Assembly (NCBI GenBank): GCA_025455985.1
Contig: JALOLM010000116.1
Location: forward strand, 1-7,726
DNA: 7,726 bases
Reading direction: 5' to 3'
Source: Candidatus Nanopelagicales bacterium
GTDB taxonomy: Bacteria > Actinomycetota > Actinomycetes > S36-B12 > UBA10799
The notes under the pieces were generated by a model. It did not search any database, was not told where the DNA came from, and was given only the letters and a program-made list of their open reading frames with translations. A program made the translations under genes and the position numbers. This document shows positions 7,206 to 7,726 of this stretch, piece after piece. The stretch's first letter is position 1. The number at the start of each line of letters is the position of its first letter.

Positions 7206-7277
7206 CGGACTCTCCTCCCATTTGCACCGTACGCCGGGAACGTGGGGGATTTGTCGTTCAGTGACAAACGCATCCGG
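7206..7277 (-). promoter_or_regulatory. Intergenic leader of the secreted-protein gene with short inverted repeats; likely promoter region
   Basis: This is the only sizeable gap between the minus-strand genes and the natural place for a promoter of the secreted-protein gene, and perhaps of the hut operon behind it. It holds a perfect 6-bp inverted repeat, TTTGTC and GACAAA, at 7250-7268 with a 7-nt spacer, and a 5-bp one, GAACG and CGTTC, at 7238-7259 with a 12-nt spacer; the two overlap. On the minus strand TACGGT (7226-7231) could be a -10 element, but no convincing -35 lies at 17-18 nt, and the transcript would begin almost at the Shine-Dalgarno. The repeats are operator-like but short, and could arise by chance. 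The promoter assignment is inference from position. Confidence 0.3.
7212..7219 (-). promoter_or_regulatory. Shine-Dalgarno of the secreted-protein gene
   Basis: GGGAGGAG on the minus strand, 6 nt before the ATG at 7205. It is a strong match to the anti-SD of 16S rRNA and sets the start at 7205 rather than at the second ATG (7199), which would be 12 nt away. Confidence 0.85.
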
Positions 7278-7726
7278 TCAGTGATGCTTCTGTGACCGAT
7301 CCACATGTGGGCACTGACTGCCGACTGTCTTGGTCCGCGTCAGCAGGGCCCCGTCCCACGAGATCACCGCGATGTCGGAACCCACGTCGGCCAGATAAGC
7401 CGGATGGTCCCCGGCGTACCAGTCGGAAACCGCACTGACGGTCAGCCCCTCGACATCGACCACCGAACCGATGCTGAAAAGCGAGGCAGTCTCCTCGATG
7501 GCGTCATGATTGCCCGCCCGGATGATCACCGGCACACCCTTGGCCAGCGCTCGGGCCGTGATGGACACCGCGATGTTGTCCAGCTCATCGCTGGCCACCG
7601 CCACCACGGCCAGGCTGCGGTCCACACGCAGTTTCTGCATCACCCGGCGCATCCCGCCGTCGCCGATCAACACGGGGATGTTGATCGCCCGGGCCAGCGG
7701 CAGGTTGGGGCATTCGGCGCGGCGTT
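7278..7726 (-). CDS. TrkA-N/RCK-type NAD-binding protein, C-terminal part (5' end outside window)
   Basis: The frame stays open to the right edge, so about 149 residues of a longer protein are present; the GTG at 7673 is internal. Visible are PVLIGDGGMRRVMQKLRVDR, then VVAVASDELDNIAVSITARAL and KGVPVIIRAGNHDAIEETASLFSIGSVVDVEGLTVSAV. This follows the second half of a TrkA-N Rossmann fold: a GD after a strand, a repeated strand-helix with Asp-x-x-Asn, a strand carrying the I-x-R motif, and a final Val-Asp strand. The family binds NAD(H) and often gates K+ channels or transporters. The gene ends with a short tail containing Cys and several His (SQCPHVDRSQKHH), which could be a metal site or simply low-constraint sequence. 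The membrane or channel part, if any, is not visible. It is codirectional with the secreted-protein gene, 72 nt upstream of it, and functional coupling is not evident. Confidence 0.68.
   Translation of the reverse strand, partial: RRAECPNLPLARAINIPVLIGDGGMRRVMQKLRVDRSLAVVAVASDELDNIAVSITARALAKGVPVIIRAGNHDAIEETASLFSIGSVVDVEGLTVSAVSDWYAGDHPAYLADVGSDIAVISWDGALLTRTKTVGSQCPHVDRSQKHH

Noticed and set aside
7275..7298. Inverted repeat CGGTCA and TGACCG around the stop codon of the NAD-binding gene, as a terminator
   Set aside because: The stem is only 6 bp with a 12-nt loop and no T-run follows it, so it is not a credible intrinsic terminator.

Overview
The window looks like chromosomal DNA of an actinomycete. 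It is high in GC, the genes are packed tightly, GTG and probably TTG serve as start codons, and the histidine ammonia-lyase and urocanate hydratase carry sequence variants I associate with Streptomyces-type homologues. The genus cannot be named from the sequence alone. No tRNA, rRNA, CRISPR array, insertion sequence or prophage gene was seen. No stretch longer than 300 bases lacks a gene; the longest gap is 72 bases.

Layout from left to right. Bases 1-519 (+) hold the C-terminal end of an APC-type amino-acid permease that begins outside the window. Bases 516-5786 (-) are a compact histidine-utilisation operon, transcribed right to left as hutH, hutU, hutI, hutG. Bases 5805-7205 (-) encode an exported, multidomain beta-rich protein with pre-peptidase C-terminal (PPC)-like modules and no recognised specific function. 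Bases 7278-7726 (-) hold the C-terminal part of a TrkA-N/RCK-type NAD-binding protein that begins beyond the right edge.

The four hut enzymes make a complete route: histidine to urocanate (HutH), to imidazolonepropionate (HutU), to N-formimino-glutamate (HutI), to glutamate plus formamide (HutG-like ureohydrolase). The junctions are 13 nt, 1 nt and an 11-nt overlap, so translational coupling is likely. No HutC-type regulator gene lies in the window. The partial permease, convergent with hutG, could import histidine or a related amino acid, but only its position suggests this.

The less ordinary points are these: a secreted PPC-like protein lies only 18 nt upstream of hutH and in the same direction; one CTAG palindrome supplies the stop codons of both convergent genes, permease and hutG; the HutG-like enzyme has Asn where the ureohydrolase GGDH motif has a metal-binding His; hutH has no clear ribosome binding site; and short inverted repeats sit in the only intergenic gap large enough for a promoter. 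I see no convincing evidence of a wholly new system; most of the window is a well-understood catabolic operon.
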